In this document: one piece after another, positions 35,401 to 43,988 of the stretch
Position numbering within the stretch: the stretch's first letter is position 1
Layout: each line of letters opens with the position of its first letter
DNA from: Tillandsia leiboldiana
Taxonomy: Eukaryota; Streptophyta; Magnoliopsida; Poales; Bromeliaceae
Assembly (NCBI GenBank): GCA_029204045.2
Contig: CM055063.1
Coordinates: 28,961,721 to 29,025,720 of the forward strand
Direction of reading: 5' to 3'
Length of the DNA: 64,000 nucleotides
Position numbers and translations under genes: made by a program
The notes under the pieces: model-generated
Seen by the model: only the letters and a program-made list of their open reading frames with translations
Told to the model about the DNA's origin: nothing
The model's database searches: none

Positions 35401-36531
35401 CTTATTCGGGTGCGACCGTGCCGGTCAGGAGCCGGTCTATCACTTAATTTGGGTGCGACCGTACCGGCCAGTAGTCGGTCTGTCACCTATTTTGGGATGC
35501 GACCGTACCGGTCAGTAGTCGGTCGGTATTCCCGCAGATGAGTTCGACAGCAGGCAGGCAGTACCAGTATTTCTGGCGTCACTAGATTGGGTCTATTACA
35601 GACGTTTACTTTACTGGTACACTCGTGTCAGGGGGACCGAGTGGAGTCTAGTAGCCGTGTTTAAACCAGTGCTAGTGTTGTTGGGAACCGTTTGGGGATA
35701 CGGTGGTCCCAAGGTCCTTCTGAGTTGTTGACCATTGTATAGGCAGGCATGGCAGGCATAGGCGGCATAGGCAGGCAGGCAGGCATAGCAGGCATAGGCA
35801 GGAAGGCAGGCAGGCATAGGCAGGAAGGCAGGCATGGCAGGCATAGGCAGGCATAGCAAGCATAGAGGCATGATAGCTGTTGAGAGTCTCCAGCTTCCTT
35901 ATTTCAGTCTTTACGGTTTTGGTTAGTTTTTGTCTCTTGAGGACTTAGTGGGCAGACCGTCGGGTCTGGCGGTGTTACCCACTGAGAACTCCCTTTTTGG
36001 TGTAGTTCTCACACCCTTTGGGGTTTTTCCCCCTCCTTTTTCCTTCCTCTCCTTTGTTTTGCAGAGTCATAGCGGATGTTGCTGATTCTGCGGTTGTTGA
36101 TCGAGCCGAGGGAGTCACGAGCTAGATTCCTTCCCGTCGTTGGAGAGTAGCAGTACCCCCTTCAGAGGAGATCCTCAGTAGCTTAGTTGTTTTATTTTCC
36201 TCTTTTGAGTGACAGATGTAGTGAGGATATATTATGTACCGAGAGACTGTACACTGATGTATATTGGAGATATCTCCCGTTTGAGTTCTGAGTTTTGTAT
36301 ATGAGGATATTGTACGATTATTATTTTGGGAGGTGGACGTTGTTGTATTATTTCCAGTTGTACAGTGGTTGATTTTAATTATACAGCAGTTTTTCATTTA
36401 TAGCTCTGATATCTGTTAGCTGTAGTACTTTTCTTGCAGGTAGGACGCTTCGCCTATGCGGGCTTTGGCATAGGTGGCGGATCTGTTGGCGAGCCCGGGT
36501 CGCAGTTTCGACCCCGGGGCATGACACTTTA

Positions 36532-38570
36532 AATACACCATATGAGCTATGGTTTTGTAGAAAACCGAATATCAAATATTTTCGAATCTTTGGGAGTCGC
36601 TGTTACATTTTACGTGATCGCGAAAATCTTGGTAAATTCGACTCTCGAAGTGACGAAGGGATTTTCATGGTTATTCTACAAACAGTAGAGCATATCGGGT
36701 ATTTAACCTGGAATCTAAAACAATGGTAGAATCTATTAATGTTAAAGTAGATGAAGCTTTTCACTTTGCATCTGATAAATCTACCCCTGATATGTCTCTT
36801 GATGATGATACTCCTGTGAATGCATCTTCTCATAATAATTCTTCCGATAAAGTTGATGCATCTAATGGTTCTTCTAGTTTATCTGATATGCAGGAATCAT
36901 CACATGTACCTCCGAGTACTCCGTTACCTCAAACGCTACGTATCTCCAAGGATCATCCAGAGTCGAATATTATTGGAGACCCACAAGAAGGAGTCAGGAC
37001 TCGGAGACAATTGGTTTTGGAGTCGCATGTTACGTCTCCATGGTAGAACCAAAGAACGTCGATGAAGCTCTTTAGGATGACTACTGGATTGAAGCAATGC
37101 AGGAAGAGCTCCATCAGTTCGAAAGAAACAAAGTCTGGGAACTAACGAAGCCACCGAAGCAACACAATGTAATTGGTACTAAATGGATTTTCAAGAACAA
37201 GAAAAATGAGGATGGTACAATTATCAGGAACAAAGCACGCCTAGTTGCTCAGGGCTACTCACAAATTGAAGGAATAGACTTTAATGAGACGTTCGCCCCG
37301 GTAGCTCGACTCGAGTCGATTCGTATTTTGTTCGCAATTGTTTGTCATTTTAAAATCAAACTCTTTCAAATGGACGTTAAGAGCGCGCTTTTAAATGGGT
37401 TGAACGAGGAAGTTTATGTGGCTCAACCGAAAGGTTTCATTGACCATAAACTACCTAACCATGTTTTTCGTTTGAAAAAGGCTCTTTACGGTCTAAAACA
37501 AGCACCGCGAGCGTGGTACGAAAGGTTAACAAAGCACCTTTTGGAGAAGGGCTATACTCGAGGGGGAGCAGATCGAACTCTCTTTGTGAAGCATTATCAG
37601 GATAACTTCATTATGGCACAAATCTATGTCGATGACATTGTATTTGGTGCAACAAGAGACAATGATGCTTCTAAATTCGCTGAAACCATGGAAAGCGAAT
37701 TTGAGATGTCTATGATGGGCGAACTAACATACTTTCTTGGATTGCAAGTGAAACAAAATGAAGAAGGCATCCATCTGTGCCAATCCAAGTATGCAAGGGA
37801 GTTGGTGAAGAAATTCGATTAAGAAAACTCTAAAGACTTTCCAACTCCGATGGGAACTAGCAACAAGGGATTAGGAAGTGAATCTCTTAGTGAAAGTGTA
37901 GACGAGAAGCTTTATCGCAGCATGATTGGAAGTCTACTCTACCTCACGGCTAGTCGCCCGGACATCCTTTAGTGTTGGGATCTGCGCGAGATATTAGTCA
38001 GCACCAAAGGAGGTTCACCTGAAAGCTGTGAAAAGGATCATCCGGTACGTCAAAGGAACCGTGAATTTCGGAATTTAGTATCCTATGGGAACAACTCTTG
38101 ACATAATAGGATATTCAGATGCCGATTGGGCAGGATCGGTGGATGATCGGAAAAGTACGAGTGGTGCATGTTTTTATCTTGGCCATTGCCTTGTTGCATG
38201 GCATAGTAAAAAGCAAAACTGCATTGCACTCTCGACTGCCGAAGCGGAATATATTTCAGCGGGTAGTTGTTCAACCCAACTCATTTGGATGAAAAGCGTG
38301 TTGAGCGACTTCCGAATTTCAGCAACTTCGGTAACTATTCTCTGTGACAACACTAGTGCTATAAATATTTCTAAAAATCCTGTGTTGCACTCAAGAACAA
38401 AACACATTGAACTTAGATATCATTTTCTAAGAGAGCTAGTTGAATCGAGTATTCTTCAAATTTATTATATTTCAACTGAAGATCAATTAGCCGATATTTT
38501 AACAAAACCTTTGGATCAAAAACGGTTTATTCATTTACGTAAAGCAATTGGAATGCTTTCTTTGAAATAA
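36532..38570 (+). pseudogene. pol: C1 pol, second part (RT and RNase H)
   Basis: The frame continues across the E2 target site with NTPYELW. A Ser/Asp-rich linker is followed by copia RT (KWIFKNKKNEDGTI, ARLVAQGYSQIEGIDFNETF, QMDVKSALLNG, YVDD at 37625-37636) and RNase H (YSDADWAGSVDDRKSTSG, STAEAEYIS, CDNTSAI, HIELRYHFLRE, QLADILTKPLD), ending GMLSLK at 38570. Breaks: frameshifts near 36667, 37040 and 37970, and in-frame stops at 37073 (TAG), 37820 (TAA) and two more around 38000 and 38078. Integrase, by contrast, is open. RT copies element RNA in the virus-like particle; this copy is dead. Confidence 0.9.
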
Positions 38571-38915
38571 CACTTTTTGAAATCATTGCTTAGGTTAGGT
38601 TTTGTTTTGTGTTTTTGTTCCTTATCTATGTTTGTACATAGAGCATTAATTGAGCATTAGTTTAATTGACTTTAACTGCATCCTTTCATATATTTAGAAA
38701 TTTAGTATGCTTTGGATATCATAATAATTCATTTGATGCAATGATCATTTATATCAATTAGTCCATTTTTAATTGATCAAAGTCAATTTCTCTCTCAATG
38801 ATCTCTTGGTATAGTTTTTATCATATTTGAAAATTGAGTTAAGTATAAACTCGAGATCAATTTTTGGTTGAATACCTTATATCTTAAATAATTGATAGCC
38901 AATTGAGGGGGAGTT
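38571..38915 (+). other. C1 pol-env spacer, first part, with polypurine motif
   Basis: AT-rich non-coding DNA, about 75-80% similar by eye to C3 50882-51230. Its last 60 bases (38853-38912), ending CCAATTGAGGGGGAG, differ from C3 at one base. The purine run resembles a polypurine tract lying 3.3 kb upstream of the LTR-proximal one. Confidence 0.7.
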
Positions 38916-38928
38916 TATTAAAATGTTT

Positions 38929-39078
38929 ATGCTCAAAAGATGTGGAAAGAGTTACATCCCAATGAGGAGTGTGAAAACTACCACCACATGGAGGAAAGAG
39001 CTACCACCTCGGTCGTCCGAGTACTGTGTGCAGCTACCACATGTATACCAAGCATGGTTTTTCGTGTTGAATAGATAA
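38929..39078 (+). CDS. Conserved 130-bp block with two overlapping small ORFs (C1)
   Basis: Frame A starts ATG at 38929, 49 codons, beginning MLKRCGKSYIPMRSVKTTTT; it is rich in Lys, Arg, Thr and aromatics. Frame B starts ATG at 38940, 44 codons, beginning MWKELHPNEECENYHHMEER, and ends at 39074. Both are open in C3 as well (51248-51400 and 51259-51396). Bases 38929-39059 differ from C3 at one base, silent in both frames. The block also has CTCGG-TCGT-CCGAG (39008-39021) and three CTACCAC motifs. I do not recognise the product; it may be an RNA or DNA element rather than a gene. Confidence 0.45.
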   Translation: MLKRCGKSYIPMRSVKTTTTWRKELPPRSSEYCVQLPHVYQAWFFVLNR

Positions 39079-39079
39079 A

Positions 39080-39480
39080 ATGCTTTTTGGAATACTTGAC
39101 TCTGTCAAATTCCAAGGTTGGTATAAGGTGGGGATTTTATTGAAAGATGCTCAAAGAGCCACTCCCTTCAAAAATTTGACTAGATATATTATCTAACTTA
39201 TTTGGGATTTCGAACATCTATCGATCTTGGTGTTTCATTTTCTTTACCATATTAATGATTTGATAAACACATTACTCATAAGATCGTGATAGATGTCATT
39301 GAACTTGTTCAACTTTAAGGGATTTAATTTTTATAAATTTTTGTTTCACTACTTGGATATTATTGATAGATTTAGCATAATCTATTTCTTTTATAAAACG
39401 ATGAATTTTGTTTAAAGTTGACATGCAAAAGTGCTTACATACTTTTTCTGGATTTTCTGAAATTTTTCTAAATTTTTCTG
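39080..39480 (+). other. C1 spacer between small-ORF block and env-like promoter
   Basis: AT-rich DNA collinear with C3 51400-51810 at lower identity than the preceding block. No ORF or repeat is seen beyond a shared ATACTTGACTCTGTCAAATT motif near 39092. Confidence 0.6.
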
Positions 39481-39494
39481 AAGAAAAAGTTGGA

Positions 39495-39607
39495 GCCGAT
39501 CCGGACTGGAATTCCTGTTCCGGATCCCGAACGCAGGAATTGTCTGCGGGTAGCCGATCCGAACTGGATTCATAAGCCGTTCTGGACCGCGGCTAGGGTT
39601 TTATAAG
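39495..39607 (+). promoter_or_regulatory. Putative internal promoter of the C1 env-like unit
   Basis: Repeated (G/T)(A/T)TCCGGA(C/T) palindrome-like boxes with CCCGAACGCAGG tails (39497-39590) are followed by TTTTATAAG (TATA at 39602-39607). The LTR promoter has the same layout: an array of TCCGGA palindromes ending in CCCGAAC, then TATA. C3 has the equivalent at 51819-51991 with cleaner boxes. Confidence 0.5.
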
Positions 39608-39724
39608 AAACGAAAGGGTTTTGATTTCTTGTTACAACAAACTTTTGTTTCCAAGTCTCCAGAGTTTCTCTCACTAGAAAACAACCAATTTGGAGCTTTT
39701 CTAACTCAAGTTCCTTGAATTCAA

Positions 39725-40107
39725 GTAAGTCTTTTTTATCAAAACTCAATCTTTTTACTGGTTTTGTAATGTTCTTCATAATATGAGTGAAAATCATGAT
39801 TCAAATTCAATTCTAGATAGTTTTTGGTCAAATTTCTTTTGAAATAAGAACTCTGAGTTGATTAGTTTTGTTTATATGCTTGGTATTCACATGATTAACG
39901 GATTTTTAGGCTTCGATTTCTGAAAATTTGGTTTTAGGGCATATAATGAGAATTTTTGAAATTAATGGAATTGATATATTTTTAAAATTCTTTTTGCAAA
40001 ACTAATTTGATTCCTAGTCTCTCTACACGATAATGATTGTTTGGGTACAATTTTTCAAATTTTTGGAAATAAATAATTTTTTCGTGTTCTTGAGTTTTTG
40101 CTCGCAG
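39725..40107 (+). other. Candidate intron in the leader of the C1 env-like unit
   Basis: Donor AA|GTAAGT at 39725 and acceptor TTTTTGCTCGCAG ending at 40107, 383 bp, AT-rich as plant introns are. The C3 equivalent is 52108-52487 (380 bp) with AA|GTAAGT and GTTTTCACAG. Splicing would place the short leader about 30 bases before the ATG at 40137. Confidence 0.5.
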
Positions 40108-40136
40108 GTTTCTCACTTACAAAGGCACAAGCAAAA

Positions 40137-41546
40137 ATGGTGTTTTCATTGATCATTGTGCTTCTGGTTGCCATGGTGCACACACGAGCAACAAACAAGC
40201 CTAAGAGGGCTAAGAAGACTAAGGATAGCTCGGACTCAGGATCTGAGACGGATTCCATTGACTGGGATGAGCTCTTGGAAGAAGGCGTAGCACGTGCTGC
40301 AGCTACTGCCTCAAAGGGGAAAGCCTATGCAGCTACTTCGAAGGCAAAGACACCGCCTATAGCCGCAGAGAAAGGAAAAGCCCCCATGGAGTCAACACCC
40401 GTAAAAATGAGGAAAAAGAGTGTTGCACGCAAAAGAGGGAGTGCTCGAGGAATATCAATCGAAGAGCCACTTGCAAGCAAGCCTCCTCCACAAGAGTTTG
40501 TAAGCTCTGAGAGGATTAAAGACTTTGAGAGAAGAGAATGCATTGGCGAGCGACACGTGAACGTCAAAGCTCTAAAAGAGCGCTCTGCACTATTTGGAAC
40601 ACTTTTTGAACAAGCGGGACTTGCACCCATTTGCAACTTCCCAGAATCTACAGGTTACTGTCTTTACCTTGTCAGGATGTTCTACCAAAATGGATCAAGA
40701 TTGGTAGATCTTGAAGACGGGCCAAGAGAATTTCAAACATCTGTCCGAAATGTTAAGATCAAGGTCACACCTCAGTTGATTGGAGAGGTGTTAGAAATGA
40801 AGGCCCGGGTTGATGGAGCTCATTATCTAAAAGTTCATGTTTTTACCAATACAACCTGGAGAGTGGTTGTCAATGGGATATGTCTTCCTGATACTCAGTC
40901 GACCGGGAATTCAATCTTTTCTAAAGAACTTCGACCGGAGTATCGCTTCTTGAACTTTATTGTTTGCTACAACATCCTACCTAACATGTAAACAAAAATT
41001 CTTAGATGGGATAGAATGTTGTTTCTTTATCTTCTTGGAAATCCAGCAGCAGCCTTGGGATCGAACTTCAACATTCCCTATCTCATCTGGTCGCGGATGG
41101 CGCGGTATGTGGAGAATGCTCATCCTACAGAGTGACTTCCATTCCCAATGATCATAATGCGCATTCTTCGCAAGTTTAAGATCGACACTAGTGCAAGCTC
41201 TTACATGCACAGTTTGGGAACAATTAATGATACAACTATTGTGAAGTCCCTCTCCACAAGACAAGATGAGCCTCCAACACCTCCTCACAGAAAAAGACCA
41301 GCAGCAACAGCAGCAACAACTTCAGCACAACCAGCAGCAGCTTCAACTTCAGAGGATGATGCCTCTGTTACATCTATTTACCGGGAGCAACAACGGCTTT
41401 CTTCAGAACAAGAACGAATGTCTAACGAATTCGTTACGATGAAGGCTGACATCGGAGATTTAAAGAAGGAGCAGCTGTCTATGGCCAAGATACTTAAAAA
41501 GATATTTCAAAAACTTGGCTGCAGCAGTTCTGAAGATTCAGAATGA
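40137..41546 (+). pseudogene. C1 env-like (third) ORF with two in-frame stops
   Basis: One 470-codon frame. ATG at 40137 has a good context (CAAAAATGGT); a second ATG at 40173 is the one shared with C3. Parts: a hydrophobic start (VFSLIIVLLVAMV), a Lys/Ser/Asp-rich stretch with DWDELLEEG, a middle domain (about 40530-41190) resembling the plant-transposon accessory domain found after pol in many elements (VKIKVTPQLIGEVLEM, FIVCYNILPNM, WDRMLFLYLLG, INIPYLI-like NFNIPYLIWSRM), a coiled coil (YREQQRLSSEQERMSNEF, about 41377-41500) and a Ser/Glu tail GCSSSEDSE. TAA at 40989 and TGA at 41133 interrupt it. No transmembrane segment typical of an envelope is seen beyond the N-terminus, so env-like is positional only. 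Confidence 0.7.
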
Positions 41547-42228
41547 TCTTCCTTTTGTTGTTCTAACAACTTTTCGTTTTTTTCTTTTTGTTTTGCAGGT
41601 TTTAATCTTAGTTCTTACAATTTTTGAACTGTTAAGTCCCTTTTATTTTTGTAATTTTGGCTATGTTTAGTGACAAAAATGGGGAGAGAATTATGAACTG
41701 GTTTGACAATGGTCTCTGTGAGAACTTTGAACTTTGGAACGATTAAAACTTGGAGGTAAGTATACAACAACTTTGGTTTTGTACTGTGAATAAATGCATG
41801 CCTCGACTAACTATTTGACTAACTATTTGACTAACTATTTGGGCATGTAATATTACTAACAAGTTGTTTGTTGACTAACATACTTATGACATTTGGAATT
41901 TATTGCCTAGAAGATATGTTTATCTCTGATTGCTATCTTAATACATATCTGATTTTGTAAATGTCATGGTGGGTATAAACTCTATCTCTCTGTTTGGTTT
42001 TTTGAATGCAAAATTCTTGAGGTATCTAACGATTTCTTTTGTCAATAATTATTTCTTTTGCCGAGAGTATAGATGTCTAAGTCTAGAGTCTGTTTTAGGA
42101 GTTTATCTCATGTATTCATTTGGATCTCAATTGTAAATTTTTGTTGTATGGTGATAGCAACAAAAATATCTTTTTGAATTTTCTTAAGTGGATTTATGTT
42201 TTGTCACGAAACCGCCAAAGGGGGAGAT
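41547..42228 (+). other. C1 3' untranslated region with hairpin and polypurine tracts
   Basis: Holds GACAAAAATGGGGAGAGAA near 41671 (a second polypurine motif), three tandem GACTAACTATTT units (41805-41840), the inverted repeat ATTTTTGTTG-N11-CAACAAAAAT (42137-42167) and the LTR-proximal polypurine tract AAAGGGGGAGA (42217-42227). The hairpin recurs exactly in C2 (45202-45232) and C3 (53805-53835). Confidence 0.8.
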
Positions 42229-43528
42229 TGTTAAGAAATTTGTTTTGGCGTATTTCGTGAAAGTGTTTAAGTCTTGAAGATTGAAGATGGAGATGGTTGG
42301 ATCATATACCTCAATCTCAAGAAAGAAGAATTCAAAAGGATCAGATACGTTTAACTAAATAAGTTATGTGATCCGAATACTTCTTATAATGTAGAAACAC
42401 TTGGATGGATTTTTAATTGCTTAAAAATCAAGAGACTGGACTGTTATTTGTTCAGGATCCGGATCAGGGTTCTACAGTCCGGACCCCGAACGTAGGTTGG
42501 TTCATGCGCAAATCCAGTCCGGAACACCCCTGTTTTGTTCCGGACCCCGAACGTGGATTTTGCTGAAATCGCATGAACAGTCCGGACCGTAGGTATTTCG
42601 TTCCGGACCCCGAACCTTGTTTTTTCAGGAATTCTCTAAAAAACGACGACAGTCCGGATCGAGCCTAATCCAGTCCGGACTGTCGTGCGGGTAAAAATCT
42701 GTTACAGTCAGTTTTTGATTCTTATCCACTTCCAATGGTTTCTAACCTATAAGTAAACCCTAATTCTATCTTTTAGGGTAATCCACGATAAGTTTTATAC
42801 TCCGGGAAATGACGAAAAAATATTAACGGAGAAAAACTTATAAATCCACATATAGAGAAGAAAGGAAATAACTAGATTTAATTCTATATTTCTTCATCTA
42901 TATTGATTAATTTGATTCTAGATTTTCATACTCAGATTTTGAGTAGAATCAAATTAATGAATACTTAGATGGTATTTCCGATCTATCTTTGATCTAAGTA
43001 TTTGGCGGATCATCACCACCAACAAAACAACGATTTTCCCCAAAATCGGCGTGTGGATTCGCGTGGCCTTGTGGATTCAAGGTGCTACCGCTCTCGTGGA
43101 TTCGGAGCGAGGTACGTTCGTGTGATCGAGACGTACTACTTGGTGGAGACCGTGGATTCGGTCAGACGTCGTGGACTCGACGTTGGACGCCGTGGATTCG
43201 GCGTTGGACGCAAATCGTGGATTCGAGGCGCGTTGCGGAGCGAGCGGAGAAGATCAACTCGGAGCGTATGGAAAAAGGTTGAGTCGTGTGTGAGTACGTT
43301 ATATCACCTTTGTACGTGTTTAATCTTAATTGATTTCACCGTGTTATCGGTCCCGTGATTTTTTACTCCTGTGATGGAGTTTTCCACATACAAATCTTGC
43401 GTGTTATTTTTCATTTCCGCATTGGATTTTATTACGCAAGGATTTTTGAGTGTTTATTGTTTACACCTATTCACCCCCCTCTAGGTGTTTTTTCCCCTAT
43501 TTAGATCCATATTAGATATAACCCAACA
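42229..43528 (+). repeat. C1 3' LTR
   Basis: 1300 bp, TGTTAAGAAA to ATAACCCAACA, directly after the polypurine tract. Order: TCCGGA palindrome array (about 42453-42690), degraded TATA (TATAAGTAA near 42750), then the long hairpin region (42850-43230) and a TTTACTCC...TTTTCC tail with CACCTATTCACCCCCCTCTAGG near the end. The array boxes are mostly AGTCCGGAC. Confidence 0.93.
42850..43230 (+). promoter_or_regulatory. R/U5 hairpin array in C1 LTR
   Basis: Long hairpins: ATATAGAGAAGAAA with TTTCTTCATCTATAT (42850-42903, one bulge), ATTAATTTGATTCTA with its exact complement (42906-42958), AATACTTAGAT with ATCTAAGTATT (42960-43002). Then CGATTTT-CCCC-AAAATCG (43031-43048), followed by short hairpins with loop TGGATT: CCTTG/CAAGG (43067-43082), CGCTCtCG/CGGAGCG (43089-43109), GTACGTTCG with loop TGTGAT (43112-43136), GACCG/CGGTC (43148-43163), ACGTCG/CGACGT with loop TGGACT (43166-43183), ACGCCG/CGGCGT (43187-43204) and TCG/CGA (43215-43226). 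It lies downstream of the TATA, so it would be in the RNA leader. Confidence 0.75.
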
Positions 43529-43988
43529 TAGTGAACTTTGTATTTCGTGAGGAAAAACAAAGAAAATTGTAACTATTTGTTATATAGTACATGTTGATAG
43601 AAAATTGTAATTAATACTATATTGTTATGTTCACTCTTGTATTTTGCTTTCAACTTATTATAAACTTTTTGTTTAAAGGTTGAATGTTTTAGTTTAGCAG
43701 TTTTACTCTGATATTTTATATCATTGTACACTTGTATTGATTGAGATGGATGTTCCGATTTTTTTTGGGTATAAAAAGGTCATGCCTGATTGGTGGGTCT
43801 GTTGGCATGCCTGAATTGTCCAAATTGGTAGTCTCGGAGAGTGACAGTAACATTAGGAGTGAGAGGAAGTATCCCTCTAGACTTTCGCATGATTGGATCA
43901 ACGGACCTTATATTTAGCTTTCAAATTACACTTCGATTCAAATTGTTAAATTTGGACTAATATTTTCGTTGTGGTGTGTAGAAAAGCA
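43529..43988. other. Unassigned AT-rich segment after C1
   Basis: 460 bp following the C1 3' LTR (starts TAGTG, the expected TSD). No ORF, LTR tip or homology to other parts of the window is visible. Confidence 0.5.

Larger units (their letters stand above)
11191..36526 (+). mobile_element. E2: non-autonomous gypsy-type LTR retrotransposon carrying two later insertions
   Basis: 5' LTR 11191-15097, internal 15098-28912, 3' LTR 28913-36526. The TSD CTTTA flanks it at 11186-11190 and 36527-36531, and the C1 reading frame resumes exactly after it. E3 sits 131 bp into the internal region; a solo LTR sits in the 3' LTR. Without these the element is about 3.9 kb LTR, 3.5 kb internal, 3.9 kb LTR. 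It shares family identity with E1 and E4. Confidence 0.92.
28913..36526 (+). repeat. E2 3' LTR, split by a solo LTR
   Basis: LTR sequence 28913-29422 plus 33098-36526, interrupted by 29423-33092. Without the insertion it is about 3.94 kb, about 30 bp longer than the 5' LTR mainly because of an extra GGCGGCG-type stretch near 29310-29340. It has TATAAAAG at 33583, the CAACCGC hairpin at 35186-35208, the tandem 42-mer at 35283-35530 and the GGCAGGCATA array at 35741-35871. The two E2 LTRs visibly differ more than the E3 pair, in line with E2 being older. Confidence 0.92.
8131..43528 (+). mobile_element. C1: Sirevirus-like Ty1/copia element, interrupted by E1 and E2
   Basis: C1 is the base layer. 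Its parts are 8131-11190 (gag, protease, integrase) and 36527-43528 (RT, RNase H, spacer, env-like unit, 3' LTR). The break at 11190/36532 joins in frame once E2 and one CTTTA copy are removed. Copia domain order (integrase before RT), two zinc knuckles flanking a long coiled coil in gag, an env-like 3' ORF and multiple polypurine tracts fit the Sirevirus lineage. The 5' LTR lies left of E1, outside the window. The base after the 3' LTR starts TAGTG, the expected right TSD. Confidence 0.88.

Noticed and set aside
40137..40175. Signal peptide at the start of the env-like protein (VFSLIIVLLVAMV)
   Set aside because: C3 has a similar hydrophobic frame but no upstream ATG, so the shared start is probably the later ATG (40173 / 52554). 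Kept only as a possibility for C1.
43002..43358. 118-codon ORF over the hairpin array (also 54759-54986) as a protein with Arg/Ser/Asp repeats
   Set aside because: The frame is broken in C2, while the pairing of the inverted repeats is kept in all three copies, so structure explains the conservation better than coding.
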